Notes: generated by a model from the sequence alone, not told the origin. A stretch of 64,000 nucleotides of DNA from Anastrepha obliqua (GCF_027943255.1 NC_072893.1:36478001-36542000), one strand, 5' to 3'; counted from the stretch's first letter, positions 1-11,819 are shown. Numbers and translations are program-made.

Positions 1-190
1 AGGGGAAGGTCCAACGATCATTTTCCCTTACCAGCCAGATATCTGGGCTCTTACTTCTGTGCTACGCCTGCTGATAAAGCTGGCGTTGACATTAAAACTC
101 TGAAGAATTTCATCAGCAGCACGAAGCGGTTGACGTAAACCCAGCACAGTAATCGTTCATAATCCACACACTCTAAACCCATCCTCCTAT
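1..190 (+). mobile_element. 3' end of a non-LTR retrotransposon (fragment)
   Basis: The first 190 bases match, with scattered differences, the C-terminal coding end and 3' UTR of the LINE at about 57,845-58,030. Shared stretches include the segment around the codons for NLLNF and the terminal CTAAACCCATCC. The piece enters from the left edge, so its full length is unknown. It encodes the last residues after the zinc-knuckle region of ORF2 and has no intact reading frame here. Confidence 0.6.
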
Positions 191-1290
191 CCATCCCACC
201 ACCACCTCTCCCCGCTCTCTCCTTTCATCCCATCGGTTTTCTCTCTTTCACCTCACCTCCTTCATAATGGTATCACGAATCCGTTTATCTTCGTCCAAGT
301 GTGCTCATTCCTTGGGCAACCATTCCAAACTAACCTATATGAAGTATGGGCATGTCCCATACTTTGATCCACCACTTTTCTATTCCATTTATGCCTCTCT
401 CTGCCTAGCGTACAAAGTTCATTTCACTGAAATATCAAAAAAGCAATGGCCAGTCCTTCCTATTTGTTTGAAAACGAAAACATTGAACTTTACAAAAAAT
501 TTGCTGATTTTTTTTCAAAAATATTTACAAGGTGCTTTAATTACTCAACTATTGCATTTTTACCACCTCTGTCACATTTTAAAAACCATAAAATTTCACT
601 TCCCTCCAAGTGGTCAATGCAGGAATCAGCCACTTTGATTTTCCTTAAAGCGCCTTTCATTCCACCTCTCTTAGCTGGGGTACTTGTAGTTGTATGTGTA
701 TATGAGATATGTGTATGTATGTATATGTATTTGTATGCATTGCTGCTATCTAATAACGTTGCATTTCATTATACATATTTTCATGTCGTTGCACTGTCCA
801 CTTGACATTGAACCAAAGCCACCGAAACTTGTCGACTTAAACGTAACGGACCAGTTGTACGAGTTATTCCCTGCGCTTCCATTTCTTTGATGTTTTCATA
901 TGTGTCGCTTCGCTTTTTCGTTTCTATCTCATATACTATACATACAAGTATATATGCATTCAACTTTATTTGTAAAAGCCTAAAGCATTTCGAAATTGTC
1001 AACCATAACTGGAAACTAACTACTGTAACCAACAAAAACATCCGCAAACGAAAATGTTTCAAATATCTCTGTAATTGCTATATTGTTGTTGTATTGTTGT
1101 GTATTTAATCAATATTCAATGGAACAAGATACACAAATATACCCTCAAGCCCAGACAAAATAGAGTCAATAACATTTTTTTTATAACATTTTTGTTGCAA
1201 GTGTAGCAGCATCAGAAGACAACCTCTTTTATACTTAAATAAATGTTATTTTTAACAAAAAAAAAACGAAAGTAATTAGTTGTACAGCCA
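191..1290. other. No gene recognised (AT-rich, C/T-rich at start)
   Basis: A pyrimidine-rich run near 176-265 is followed by AT-rich sequence with short TATG/GTAT repeats around 690-760. Open frames here are short, overlap on both strands and show no domain. I see no exon, RNA gene or element ends. Confidence 0.5.
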
Positions 1291-1295
1291 ATAAT

Positions 1296-2160
1296 ACAGG
1301 GTCCGGCACTCGAAATGTAAAATCACCAATTAAAATGGCCATACATTTAGTTCGAAAAATTACTTTTATTCAATTCAAAGTAAAAAATGGGTGAAAATTA
1401 AACAAAATTAAGAATAAATTTACTTTTGCTTGCTATGCCACCTTTTGCTTTGGCTATGGCTTTGAGATGGTCCAGAAACGAATCGCAAACTGCCCGAATG
1501 TGACTTGCAGGTATTTTGGCCCACTCGCGGACATGGCTCTTTTTTAGCGCCTCGAGAATGCTGAATGTTTTTTTAATATTTAGTTCATCCCTTGCTCTCC
1601 AAAATGCCCCAAAGAGAATAATCCATCGGACTCCCATTTGGTGAATTTAAGAGCCACTGTTTGGATGTTATGAAGTTCGGAACGATGTTTTTCAGCCATT
1701 ATTGGTTCATTCGAGCTTTGTGAGACGGTGCCGAGTCCTGTTGAAACGTCCATGGTCTGCCGCCGAAATGTTTGTCTGCTCACGGCTTCAAAGTAACTTC
1801 CAGAATACTTTCGCGATAATACTTCGAATTTACCTTGACGCCAGGCTCGATGAAAACGATTATAGCGGCCCAAACCATTGACTGTGTCAATTTGAAAAAC
1901 TTTCTCGTCAGAAAACACAATGTTCGTAAATTGACCACTTTCGACCAAGTGAAGAAACCCCTTTGCTCCCTCAAGTCTGACTTGTTGCTGCTTTGGTGTG
2001 AAATAATACGCCTTTTGGATCTTGTAAGGCTTGACTTTGAGATCATTTTTCAGTATGCGGCGAATGCTACGGTCAGATATTTTCAATTCTTTTGCCATTT
2101 GATTGGAAATTCGTCGGGGACTTAGCTCAAGTCGCTTCTTCACGTTTTGAACCATTTCAC
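1296..2160 (-). pseudogene. Tc1/mariner transposase relic, DD37D (maT-like)
   Basis: Read on the minus strand, an N-terminal helix-turn-helix region (ISDRSIRRILKNDL) leads to the first catalytic Asp in FSDEKVFQID near 1,910. After a frame change come FQQDSAPSH (second Asp, near 1,740) and SPMDYSLWGI (third Asp, near 1,630), then a C-terminal part ending near 1,398. I count 37 residues between the second and third Asp, the spacing of the maT family. There are stops and frameshifts, so it is dead. One end may be the sequence tacagggtccggcactcg at 1,296; the other end is not recognisable. Confidence 0.75.
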
Positions 2161-2289
2161 ATTATGTTGCAGTCATTTGATGACTTCCTCACATGGGTGA
2201 TACCCTTCGCTAATAGCACAATGGTTTGCAACTTCCACCTCTTTGGGAAAATGCCTTCGTTAAGATAAGAGGATCCTTTGAAATTTTTC

Positions 2290-3545
2290 ATCTGAATTTT
2301 AAAGGAGGAGTAAGCATTTCACAATTATCAGGAAGTTCATTCATGCCTTAACAACATTTCCGAGACAGTAAGCTAAAGAAAAGTTGGCTCTTCTTTTTTC
2401 CACAATTATAAATTTTATTTCCAATCGTCAGCCTAATATTGTTTTCTGATAGATCACATCCATATGAAAGCCTTCCTGCTTAAAAACAAGAACTGCTTTC
2501 AAAAAAAATCAATCTATAATCAATTTTCATTTCAACTGATTACCCACCAATCACCAATAGCTGAGTGCAGCAACGTGTAAATGAACTGCACACACTCTGT
2601 AGCCACTCAATCATCTGGGAATACCATACTACATATTCATATGTATTTGTACAAGGAAGTACTTAAAGTCCAAATTTAATGACATGTTGAAAACTCAACT
2701 GTTAAGCGTAACTAATAGCCTGGAGCAGGAAACCACAGTTTCAGGACAATAAACTTGACATTGGCCATAGTTTATGGCAACCAATAAATAAAAAATATGT
2801 ATGCTGTGCATTCGCTTTATGGTAATTAATAAATAAACAAAAAATGTAAAAAATAAAAAGAGCAAAATGCTTAGAAACCTGTGTGTTGCGAAGCCAAAGT
2901 AAAAAAAAACTGGTAACTGCATACAATTAAATGATTTACTGCAATCATATGAAATCTTTTCACACTACATCAAATTGAGCTGTTAAAAGTTATATACAAT
3001 AACATTTATGTAAATCGAAGGCACTTAACAGCTGTTCATAACTTTTAATCGCAGTAGCAGATAATGTTAATGAACACTAACCGGAGAACATTCATTCATG
3101 GACATTCTCTGCACTAACATTTTCTGGCTGTACTGCGCGGAATGGAAACTGCTTTTCTAACAGAGTTCGGTTAATTCCAGTGACGCTGCTGCCACTGTTA
3201 TTTGTTACATATGTATGTAAATGCATTGAAGTGGTTTTGCTCTACGTTTTGCTGCACTGCGTACTTTCATGCAGCAAATAGTGTGACGATTTATTTATTA
3301 AAAAATAATTGAGCTGCATCGATGATAGTTATGGTTATAATCTCGTTTATAATCCTGTATGAATGCGGGAGCAATTTAATATTGGTGTTTTAAGCTAGAA
3401 AACGCTGACACCTTAGCACATTATAAAGGGTACTCTGTCGCAGAAACATTTTTTATATAAATCACCGTTAAGTATTTTTCAATAATTTTTACTTAGAATC
3501 GCTATTAGATAGATAGATAGATATGTTACTTCATTATTTATGAAG
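2290..3545. other. No gene recognised; short GATA microsatellite
   Basis: AT-rich DNA without supported coding sequence. A perfect (GATA)n run of about 18 bases sits at 3,506-3,523. Nothing else stands out. Confidence 0.5.
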
Positions 3546-3549
3546 GCGG

Positions 3550-4200
3550 TTCAATAAGTACCCGTGTTTGATAACAGAGGGCATTCCTGAGGGAAGTTGG
3601 TGTTAGCATCGTGTGTTGCCATCTATCAAACGACGGCAAAACAAATTTCAGACTGATTGATAGGTTAATTTGGAATTGGCAGCTATTCGAGTAAGACGTG
3701 TTTCGGGATTTTCGCTAAGATGAAAAAAGATGAGTATCGTTCGGCTAATTCGCTTATTGTTTTTAGATGGAAAAAAATGAGAGGAGATAAAAGCAAAGTG
3801 GATTGCTGTCTATGGCAACGTTTCGCCATCTATGACCACAGTTAGATGTTGGTTCAACGAATTTTAATGTGCGTGAACATCCGTTTTTGATGAGGAGCGA
3901 CCGGACCCCCGGCAGACGTGGTTACAGAGAAAATCATTCCAAAAGTCGACATGATTCTTGCTGATCAACGAACGAAAGCGCACGAAGTAACAGAGGTCAT
4001 AGGTGTGTCGACCGGAACGGTAATTAATATTTTACATGATAAATTGGCGATGAAAAAATTGTCGGGCCTTTGGGTGCCGCGACTGCTCACAAGCAACAAC
4101 AATCGAAGCAGTTGTCTTGTCTGCTTATGCTATAAGTTTGATCGTTCGTGCAAAGGGGAGGGCTTATCAATGCAAAGCCTTTTAAAAAGCAACTTCTGCC
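3550..4200 (+). pseudogene. Truncated mariner transposase relic (N-terminal part)
   Basis: A plus-strand start at 3,720 (MKKDEYRSANSL) and, after frame changes, the segment at 3,918-4,110 (VTEKIIPKVDMILADQR, ending in WVPRLLT) match the paired helix-turn-helix DNA-binding half of mariner transposases. The WVPRLLT-like block normally lies just before the catalytic core. The DDD core is absent and no 3' terminal repeat was found, so this is a 3'-truncated, frameshifted copy of a different mariner lineage from the copies at 9.7, 17.5 and 52.4 kb. Confidence 0.65.
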
Positions 4201-4398
4201 GCTTGTCCAGTTTGTAACTTGAATGTCTTAGCAAATATTCGGCGCGTCATTGGTACCTGTCCTGTCTGTGTAATTTTCATTGTGATTATCAACGCACAAA
4301 AGTACTCTGTACAAATTCTTATCCTGCTGCCTAAAATACAGAGAGCTTCTCGTAATTTGCTTGTTATTTGATGTGCATTGATTATTAATTTATATATA

Positions 4399-6682
4399 CA
4401 GTAGACGCTCACAAATTAGAACTCTTAGTAATTAGAATTTCCAGAAATTAGAATCAACTTTTTGAATACAGAATGTTCGATTCTAATTTCAGAGCGTATT
4501 TTGTTTTTTTGTTGCAAAATAGATATAAAAAGGGGAATCCCCAATTTATTCATGTTACGCTCGGTAGTCGTTGGATTTTCGTCGCTATCTGTACAGTTTT
4601 TGTTATATTAGTTTTTGTTTGAAATTCGATTCGCGTGCACGTGTTTCGGCATTGTTTGCTTAAAAGTAAAAGTCGTTCGTTGAAATGCCAAATAAACGTA
4701 AGAAAAATACTTTGTCTTTGGAAACCAAAGTGCAGATCTTGGAAAAGCTTGACCAAGGTATTCAAGGGAAGCGGTTAGCCCTAGAATTTGATGTGGCGCC
4801 ATCTGCAATCACCTATATCAAATCTATGAAATCATCAATTTTAAGCGCTGTTTCTAATGCCTATCATAAGGCTAACAAAAAATCATTGCATATCGCTGAA
4901 TATCCAAAAATGGAAGCAAGTCTTTATGAGTGGTTTTTAAATCAACGCGAAAAAAGTGTACATTAACTGGGCCAATACTAAAGGAGAAAGCCAAACAAAT
5001 ATTCAAAGTGGAATATCCCGATAAAGATGAAAGTACATTTAGCGCAAGTGATGGATGGTTTAGCAAATTTAAAAAACGACACGGAATACGTTTTTTAAAA
5101 ATTTGTGGCGAGATTCTCTCTAGTGATGTTGCTCCAGTCACCCCGTTTATTCACAGATTTCGTGCAAAATTCGATGAGATGGGGCTAATGGAGTCACAAA
5201 TATATAATGTAGATGAAACCGGATTATTTTACCGTTGTTTACCTGACAAAACATACGTCTCTCTTTTCGAGAAAACCGCCCCCGGGTATAAAATCCAGAA
5301 GGAACGAATTTCAGTGTTACTTGGTGTAAATGCTGATGGATCACATAAATTAATGCCATTAGTAATTGGAAAAGCAAAAAACCCAAGAAGTTTCCAAGGA
5401 TTCAATAATCCACTCCATTACAACTTTTCAAAAAATGCTTGGATGACATCTCGGATTTTTCATGATTGGTTTCTCAAGATATTTATTCATGAGGTAAGAA
5501 AAAACTTTGTTTTTAGGTTCAGTAATTCCAAAATATTTTCAATTCACAGGTGATTCGTTTCTCTCAGGCAAATAATTTGCCTCCGAAGGCAATTTTGCTA
5601 ATTGACAACTGCTCTGCTCATGCACCAATTGAGAAACTTCAAAGCGACGATGGAAATATAATTGCATTTTTCTTTCCACCAAATGTAACAGCAACTTTAC
5701 AACCAATGGATCAGAATCCTATTAAGTTAACCAAGCTAAACTACAGAAGTATGCTTCTTTCTCAATTAATTGCTGAAGGAGGTGACCTCAAGGTTCGTTT
5801 GAAATCCTTTTCAATTCGAAATGCAATCATGCTATTAAAGCAAGCTTGGTATGATGTTCCAGAAAGAGTAATAAAAAAGTCCTGGTCAAAGTTGAACAAC
5901 TGGGACTCTGATCAGTATGAAAGTGATGACGATGATGTGCCACTAGCACAGCTACTGCAAAAAGATCAAGACTGCAATGGAGCTCTTCAGGCAGCTCAAG
6001 CACTTTTAACAGAAATAGAGCCAACTAATAACATTAGCATACCAGAAATTGAAATATGGAACAATGATGTGCTTGATGACGACCCTGCACATGATCTCAA
6101 TAGCGATGATGAGTCTTCAGGTAGCAGCGAATTTGATGACCGGGAGGTCCTACCAGTTTTCTCTACTTCTACAGCCATTGAAAGCGTCAATAATTTAATA
6201 AAATGGTGTACTTATAGTGAATCGTTTTCCGCAAAGCACACAAGCAATCTGCTAGCTCTTCGCAATGAGATTGTTATTGCAGAAACAAATAAAAGGAAGA
6301 AGCAAACAGCAATAACAGACTACATGCCTGCAAATTAGTTACGAAGTTTTTGATTAATTTTTGGCTGTTTTAATGTATATTTATCGATCTCTTATGTATT
6401 TTTGATAAAAAAATATATATTTACTGTAATTGGAGTTTTTGTTTTTTGGACCTTTTTTTGACTTAGCGCATAAATACATATATGTATATTGGATTGTTAC
6501 CTTATGTTTTCTCGTTTTTATGAATAAAATTTAGTAAGACAAAATTTCATTGTAGTTTTTCAATGCAAATTGACTTAAATTTTAAGGTTTTATTGAAATA
6601 AAAAAACGTCCATGAATTAGAATTTTTCAGAAATTAGAATGACCCTAAAAACAAAGTGGTTCTAATTTGAGAGCGTCTACTG
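4399..6682 (+). mobile_element. Tigger/pogo-type DNA transposon, nearly complete
   Basis: The ends are inverted repeats of about 24 bp: CAGTAGACGCTCACAAATTA at 4,399 and its complement ending at 6,682 (TTTGAGAGCGTCTACTG). Both sides are flanked by TA (4,397-4,398 and 6,683-6,684), the usual pogo/Tigger target duplication. Several AATTAGAAT motifs lie near each end. At 4,481-4,497 the left end also carries an inverted partial copy of the TIR (TTCTAATTTCAGAGCGT). The 2,284-bp unit contains one transposase gene on the plus strand. The length and the ends say full-length copy; the gene has one visible frameshift. Confidence 0.9.
4685..6338 (+). pseudogene. Tigger-like transposase (CENP-B/DDE_1 family), one frameshift
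   Basis: The start is 4,685 (MPNKRKKNTLSLETKVQIL), a psq-type helix-turn-helix. A CENP-B-type second HTH follows (around WFSKFKKRHGIRFLK, about 5,055-5,095). The DDE core has YNVDETG (first Asp, about 5,210), LLIDNCSAHA (second, about 5,605) and LQPMDQ (third, about 5,705). A GT-AG intron of 56 bp at 5,494-5,549 restores the frame between FIHE and VIRFSQ. The acidic C-terminal tail ends at 6,338. The frame is lost at the A run near 4,953-4,958: six A where seven would keep QREKKCTLTG in frame, so a 1-base deletion or a sequencing error. Family role: binds its own TIRs in the nucleus and cuts and pastes the element at TA. If the A run is an error the gene could be active. Confidence 0.88.
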
Positions 6683-6689
6683 TATTTTT

Positions 6690-7765
6690 ATTTTAGGATT
6701 AGTTTTTGAAAAAGCAAAATATTGCTATGAGCCAAAATGATATTTTTATTTATTATACCCCCGAATGACAACTTATGGGATTAGGAGTAGTCAGAGACTC
6801 GAAAAAATGATGATTTTCAATAATTTTTTTTACTAGTCACTTGCTTTTCTTTACAAAAATAAAAACAATAATACATCATGTTTCGACTTGACTTTAGCAA
6901 AATTTCAAAAAAATAATAATAATTTTAAAAATTACCGCTGTTTGTGTGGAGCACGTTTCTCCAGAAGTCTCTTGCGGTGATCATCACAAGTACTTGGAGA
7001 TTTATCTAAAATCAGTAGAACAAGAGAAATTAGTTATTTAAAAAGATAATCTTATGCCTGATCGTAGCTTCTTTTTCAAAATTAACAAAATGGCGGTCTC
7101 AGGAAATATTTTTCAGATTTTCGAGAAAAAACCGACAAAAAATCGAAATTTAAAAAAAAAAATTCCTTCGTTCAGGCACGAGTTTTTTATGTTTTTCAAA
7201 AGCGGTATACATTTTATTTAAATCTACCAAGCGGTTTTTAAGTGATCGCCAGTTCAAAAAATATAGTTTTGAGAAAAACGCATTTAAAGTTTAGCTACTT
7301 GCTGTCGAACGCTCCGGAGCCCCGAGCACCCTTTGTTAATTGTTAAATTACTCGAAAAGTATTTGTCGGATTCACTTCAAATTTTTACACAATATTTCTA
7401 AAATATTATACTTTAAGAAAATGCAAAAACAAGAGTGCAAGTTTTTGAAAATTCTGGCTACCCCTAACGCCTCATGTTACAGTCGTACGTTCTGTTATTT
7501 ATTATTATGCCATTGTAATTATTTGAATTTAATATGAAATAAAGAACATCAACAAGCGCCGCTATTTATTCATTGGTACCCCCCAAGATGCCTGTAACTT
7601 AATTATAATATCTATTTGTGCCTATTTACCAATGATAAAATTTTAGTTTATTTAGCAATTTTTTTCTATTTTCTATTTTTATGTAGAAAAAAAAAATATA
7701 CACAAAATAATAGCACTTCCAAGCATACTGTACTTCATTACACTCGTAGTGACAAGTCACATCAG
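6690..7765. other. No gene recognised; AT-rich, possibly old noncoding repeat
   Basis: There is no domain-bearing frame. The block around 7,070-7,420 (TTTTCGAGAAAAA, GCTGTCGAAC, then ACTCGAAAAGTA and an ACTTCAAATTTTTACA stretch) loosely resembles 44,160-44,260 and 50,095-50,160. It may be a diverged noncoding repeat; the similarity is by eye only. Confidence 0.35.
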
Positions 7766-8004
7766 TAGCAATGACCAACGACAAGCATTCAAAACAAATA
7801 ATAACAAGTAGCAGCATTGACGGAATGATCTTAACCTCAACAGAAATATGTAGCAGCAGCGACAGAGTCCGCGCTCATGTTAACAACATACATGTACATC
7901 AACATAAACAACAACACCAGCTCCAACGCACCACACAACACACCCACTTCGTTGGAGTCGAGTTCAGTGCTGCACGCAGTCAAAGCGTAGTGAAAATTGC
8001 TTTC

Positions 8005-8045
8005 AGCTTTCAGTTGAGCTGCAACGTTACAACCAAACGGTTCGG
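8005..8045 (+). promoter_or_regulatory. Inr + MTE + DPE core promoter candidate
   Basis: An arthropod initiator TCAGTT has its A at 8,012. Counting that A as +1, GGTTC falls exactly at +28 to +32 (8,039-8,043) and fits the DPE consensus. The MTE window +18 to +29 reads ACAACCAAACGG, matching 10 of 12 consensus positions. No TATA box lies about 30 bp upstream. In Drosophila this spacing-dependent trio marks focused, TATA-less promoters, often of developmental genes. No coding exon follows within reach, so the gene is inferred only. Confidence 0.5.
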
Positions 8046-8430
8046 TTTCAAATCACTGCGCCTTCGTTTCGATTTCGTGTGTGTGCATGTGCTTGTGCTG
8101 ATGCTCGCAGACGACTCTGTGATACGGTAGCGTTAAAGCATATAAACTGAAAATACTTTACCAAAAGAAAGTAAAAAACGAAGAGAAATAAATATTTAAT
8201 AATCAGAAAGGAGACATTGGTAATGACAGTGAATTTCGACGGCGACACAATTTGTGTGACTTGAAAAGTGTACGTGTGTGCCCCCGTATACATACATACG
8301 AGTATATCAAACGCGAGTATTGTCAAAGGTATATTCAAGCATAATTGCAGAAATGTGTTAATAAAGAAAGTATAGTAAATGTATGTTTGTATGAAAATAT
8401 GTATGTATAAGCAGACAAGTATTCGTAAGC
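8012..8430 (+). other. Possible untranslated first exon downstream of the 8,012 promoter
   Basis: The sequence after the promoter lacks transposon matches and has the mixed GTGTGCATGTGC and A-rich look of fly 5' leaders. Possible splice donors are TTG-GTAATG near 8,220 and TTC-GTAAGC near 8,425. No downstream acceptor or coding exon could be linked, so the exon end is a guess. An upstream CAA/CAC-rich open frame at 7,771-8,130 is more likely chance than a protein. Confidence 0.25.
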
Positions 8431-9705
8431 GTCAAAAGCTCGAAAAAAGTCAATTAGTAAAACTTCAGAGCAGCTCAAAGTCGGAGAGTTGAATATTTAC
8501 CTTTAGTATGGTCAGAAAAAAATAAATAAATATAATAATATGTCTGTATGTATGTGTATACAAAAACCTTTACTGATAGGCAGCAGCCAAAGTTAAAGTC
8601 ATAAGATGCAAAAATGATACAAAAGCCAAACAATTTATAGCAGGCCAACAACTATCAGAAAAGCATTGTTGAAAACATATACTCGTATATACAAACACAC
8701 TTACATACTTATATACATCTATACAAATTAACTAAAAGTGCAAAAAAATCGCGTGAATGTGCTTAACTCCCTAACGCGCAGCTCTGAACTGCTGAGAATG
8801 GACTGAAATTTACTTAGTGTTTGTTGCTTTTCCACTTTGTTTATACTTTTATTTTTGTTAATGAATAAATCTTTGTTGTATTCGTACCTTCTTCACATTT
8901 ACTTCACTTTAGTGCGGTTAGAGAAATTTACAGGTCAGCGTTTGCCTTGAAAGGGCTTTTAAAATGTATTCTTTATTAACTTTTCTACCTCCTCATTGTA
9001 ATGGGTATTTTAATAAGAATGCTCGCTGTTTAAATGCTACGGTTGAGTGTATCTCACACAAGAACATTTTGTGGCAGAAAGTGTCGAAAGCCACAACGTT
9101 CAAATGCCCCTTTGTGGTTTTCTTTGGTGGTCACTGTTTAATGAATTTAAATGAATTTTCGTTGAATTTTCGTTGACTTTGTCGTGAAGTCAGCCAGAAT
9201 TTTCTGATTGGCGCTCGTTGTGTTGACTTTGGGAGTATCAACTTTTGCGATTTATGCACATTTCGAAGATTTCTAGGAGGAAGGACTCCACGCACGAATT
9301 GGTACTAATCAATCTAGCCTACGACTGAAGGTGCATAGCTTCAAATGGTGAAGTCCGTTCGCGACCATCTATTGGTGCATCGATAACATCCAGTTTAGAC
9401 CACAAGAAGTTGGTCGGGAAAACCAGTTGTTTTGGAAGAAGTACGAATCGATGACTGCCATGGCTATCCTCTTTATTATCCTGACATTTACCTATCCATA
9501 CATTGAAAAATAGGCAACGTTGCACGAATGGTTTTGATATGTTTTTATACAGGATTTTATTGGTTCTTATGCCAAGGCATCGGACCCGCTTTTTACCATC
9601 AAAAAGAACGAGACTTCTCCCTTCTCACTAAATGCTTAACAAACTTCTGCTATATTTCTTACCCATGTGGATTTTTTCGATCTTTAGTTCAACAAATCTC
9701 GAAAA
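8430..9705. other. No gene recognised
   Basis: AT-rich sequence with TATG/TGTA-rich stretches (8,380-8,720). Open frames of up to about 107 codons around 8,960-9,850 show no domain and are not conserved-looking. No TIRs or duplications were found. Confidence 0.45.
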
Positions 9706-9710
9706 TATTA

Positions 9711-10690
9711 TTAGGTGCGCAAGTAAGTTCTCGCTGTTTTTTTTTTGTTTTTTTGATAAAAATACAACTTTATTCCTCAAAAATGGTTACAAATGAATCA
9801 TTAAAAGTATTGCCCATCGCTGGCTACTACTTTTTTCGTTTTTTCCGGTAGAACTCGTATACCGTCGCCGTAAAACTATTTGGGGCTATCCACGGATCAA
9901 GCCATTTTTTGATGTCTGGAGAATATGGCGCGTGGGGTAGGATTTGCTGTTTCAGTGTTTCCCGGTAGGTTTTAAGGGGTTTGGCAACATGAGGCCGAGC
10001 GTCATGCTGTAGACTCACTTTTTCATGCCTCTTCGCGTATTGCGGCCGCTTCTTCGCTTGGTTTTAACAGTTCATAATAAATAACACCAACTTGCTCTCA
10101 CCAAATACATAGCATAACCTTCGCAGCGTGAATATTCGACCGAGGCGACGACGTATGTAGAAGCAACACCGGGCAGTCCCCACGACTTTCTTTTCTTTGG
10201 ATTGCTGTAATGAATTCATTTTTCATCACCCATTACGATGCGATGAAGAAAAGCATTCCTTTTTTGCCGCTGGAGCAGTGGCAGTTGTTCACATGCGAAA
10301 AAACGACGTTCAACATCCCTTGGTTTTAACTCATAAGGAACCCAAATCCCCTGTTTCTGAATCATTCCCAAAGCATACAATCTCTTGGAAATGCATTGGC
10401 GGGTAACTTCTAATACTGAAGCAAGCTCTTCTTGCGTTTGACACGAATCCTCGTTGAGCAATGCCTCCAATTAAGCGTCTTCGAAGGTGTTTGGCCTTCC
10501 CTCACGCAGACGGTCGTCAACATTAAAATCACCGTCTTTAAAGCGACGAAACCAATCTCGGCAAGTTGTTTCACTTAAAGCAGCATCTCCATAAACTTTT
10601 TGTAGCTCCGATGCGCTTCAGCCGCCGTTGTTTTTCGAATGAAAGAGGAAAATTAACACTTTCCGCAAATGACGTTTATTCGGCACAAAA
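9711..10690 (-). mobile_element. DD34D mariner copy A, right end lost
   Basis: It begins at TTAGGTGCGCAAGTAAGTTC (9,711, after TA) and is collinear with copy B at 17,523-18,692. On the minus strand it encodes the mariner N-terminal HTH (LLNEDSCQTQEELASVLEV, 10,216-10,470) and a broken C-terminal half. Relative to B it keeps a stretch of about 60 bp near 10,262-10,325, but it is cut at about 10,690, where LINE sequence begins. The transposase is frameshifted. It probably acted by TA-targeted cut and paste; this copy cannot move because one TIR is missing. Confidence 0.82.
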
Positions 10691-11210
10691 TCAGGCGCAC
10701 CATCATCGAGCCAGGGCCCTGATTGGCGCTTGGGTGTCGAAGTAGATAGTAACCTCCGTGACAGTTATTACCCAAGCCGCTACCTCTGTTTGGAATAAAC
10801 TGCAGTGGTCCAGTAACTTAAACTTTTGATGGAGAGCTCCTTGCAGAATACTCCTCCACCAACCCTACCATTCAATTTTGAGCCATCCATGAACAGGTTC
10901 ACCTGGTCCTGCCTAGAAATACAGCACCCCGCCCACTCTTCCCTTGAAGTAATGTAAGGGGTTTCCGCTCGGACCAAGTAGGGGTGCACATTGATCAGTC
11001 GCCAAAAGGATGAATCCAAAGTTGCTAAGAATACTCGAGTGTCTGTAATTGAGGTCAAGCTTGTAGCCTGAGTCTCTCAGTCTGATTGCGGCACGTGTAG
11101 CCGCAGTGTTGCCTGCAATGCCTACACGTACCACATTTATCATTGCATTAAGAGCTAGAGTAGAAGTAGGTCGAAGCGCCCCATTGATTCCAATATGGGC
11201 ATTCCATTAA
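10691..11210 (-). mobile_element. Non-LTR retrotransposon fragment with RNase H
   Basis: The minus-strand reading contains MDGSKLNGRVGGGVFCKEL (near 10,890), the first Asp block of the RNase H domain found in I- and Jockey-like LINE ORF2. More ORF2 sequence lies upstream to about 11,200, with stops. It abuts the broken end of mariner copy A exactly where that loses homology, suggesting a deletion or insertion junction at about 10,690. Confidence 0.7.
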
Positions 11211-11217
11211 ACTAGAC

Positions 11218-11333
11218 AGCTGCAGTATAGAAAGGGACAAGCAAAGGAGCGCGTAAAGCGCATAAAATCGTATTTTTGGTAAAAAAAGAAGTTATTCAAT
11301 AACAAATTGGATGATTAATTTTGCGCCACCTGA
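11218..11333 (+). repeat. GGTGGCGC-end repeat, copy 1
   Basis: AGCTGCAGTATAGAAAG at the left and AATTTTGCGCCACCT at the right match the element at 13,697-13,872. Its right half (GTAAAAAAAGAAGTTATTCA, then TTTTGCGCCACC) also matches the end of the tandem unit at 40,258-40,576. This looks like a short nonautonomous DNA element with an ACAAGGTGGCGC terminus; the left terminus is not preserved. Confidence 0.45.
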
Positions 11334-11334
11334 A

Positions 11335-11815
11335 AATTTGTGAAAAAACAGACGCTTTCCAGCACTCTATTGTCCATATATTTTAGAAAGCCTCAGACCA
11401 AAAAAATATAAAAATTAACTCGGTTTTAGTTTTTATGAGTCCTTTACGAGTTGCATACGTCATTAGGCAGTTGGTAGCTCCGTCTAGTCCACCTTTTGAA
11501 CAAGATTTATAAAGATTCGACAAATTTTCCTCAAAGTTTAGAGTTTTTTTAATCAAAATTACAATTTGATGATTTTGGATAATTTTTTTCCTGGCGATGT
11601 TGCGTATTGCTCCATATAAACGAAAATGTCTTGTATTCGTTATATGTAAATTTAACAAAAATCAAGCAGAATTTTGAGATTTTTCAAACTGGCACGTTAT
11701 ATAATAAAATGAAATAGGCTGTAAAGCTGTATACCCAAGAATTTTGTAGAAATTCTGAAAAATATTAAAATTGGAATAGGCTGAATGTTTAAGAATTTAC
11801 ATTACATTTTAAGGT
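11335..11815. other. No gene recognised
   Basis: AT-rich DNA. The open frame on the minus strand at 11,383-11,658 has no domain and low-complexity content. Confidence 0.45.
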
Positions 11816-11819
11816 TGTA

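Noticed and set aside
7771..8130. A 119-codon plus-strand frame rich in His and Gln
   Set aside because: It spans the Inr+MTE+DPE site, would start upstream of it, has no domain and resembles CAA/CAC-rich leader DNA.
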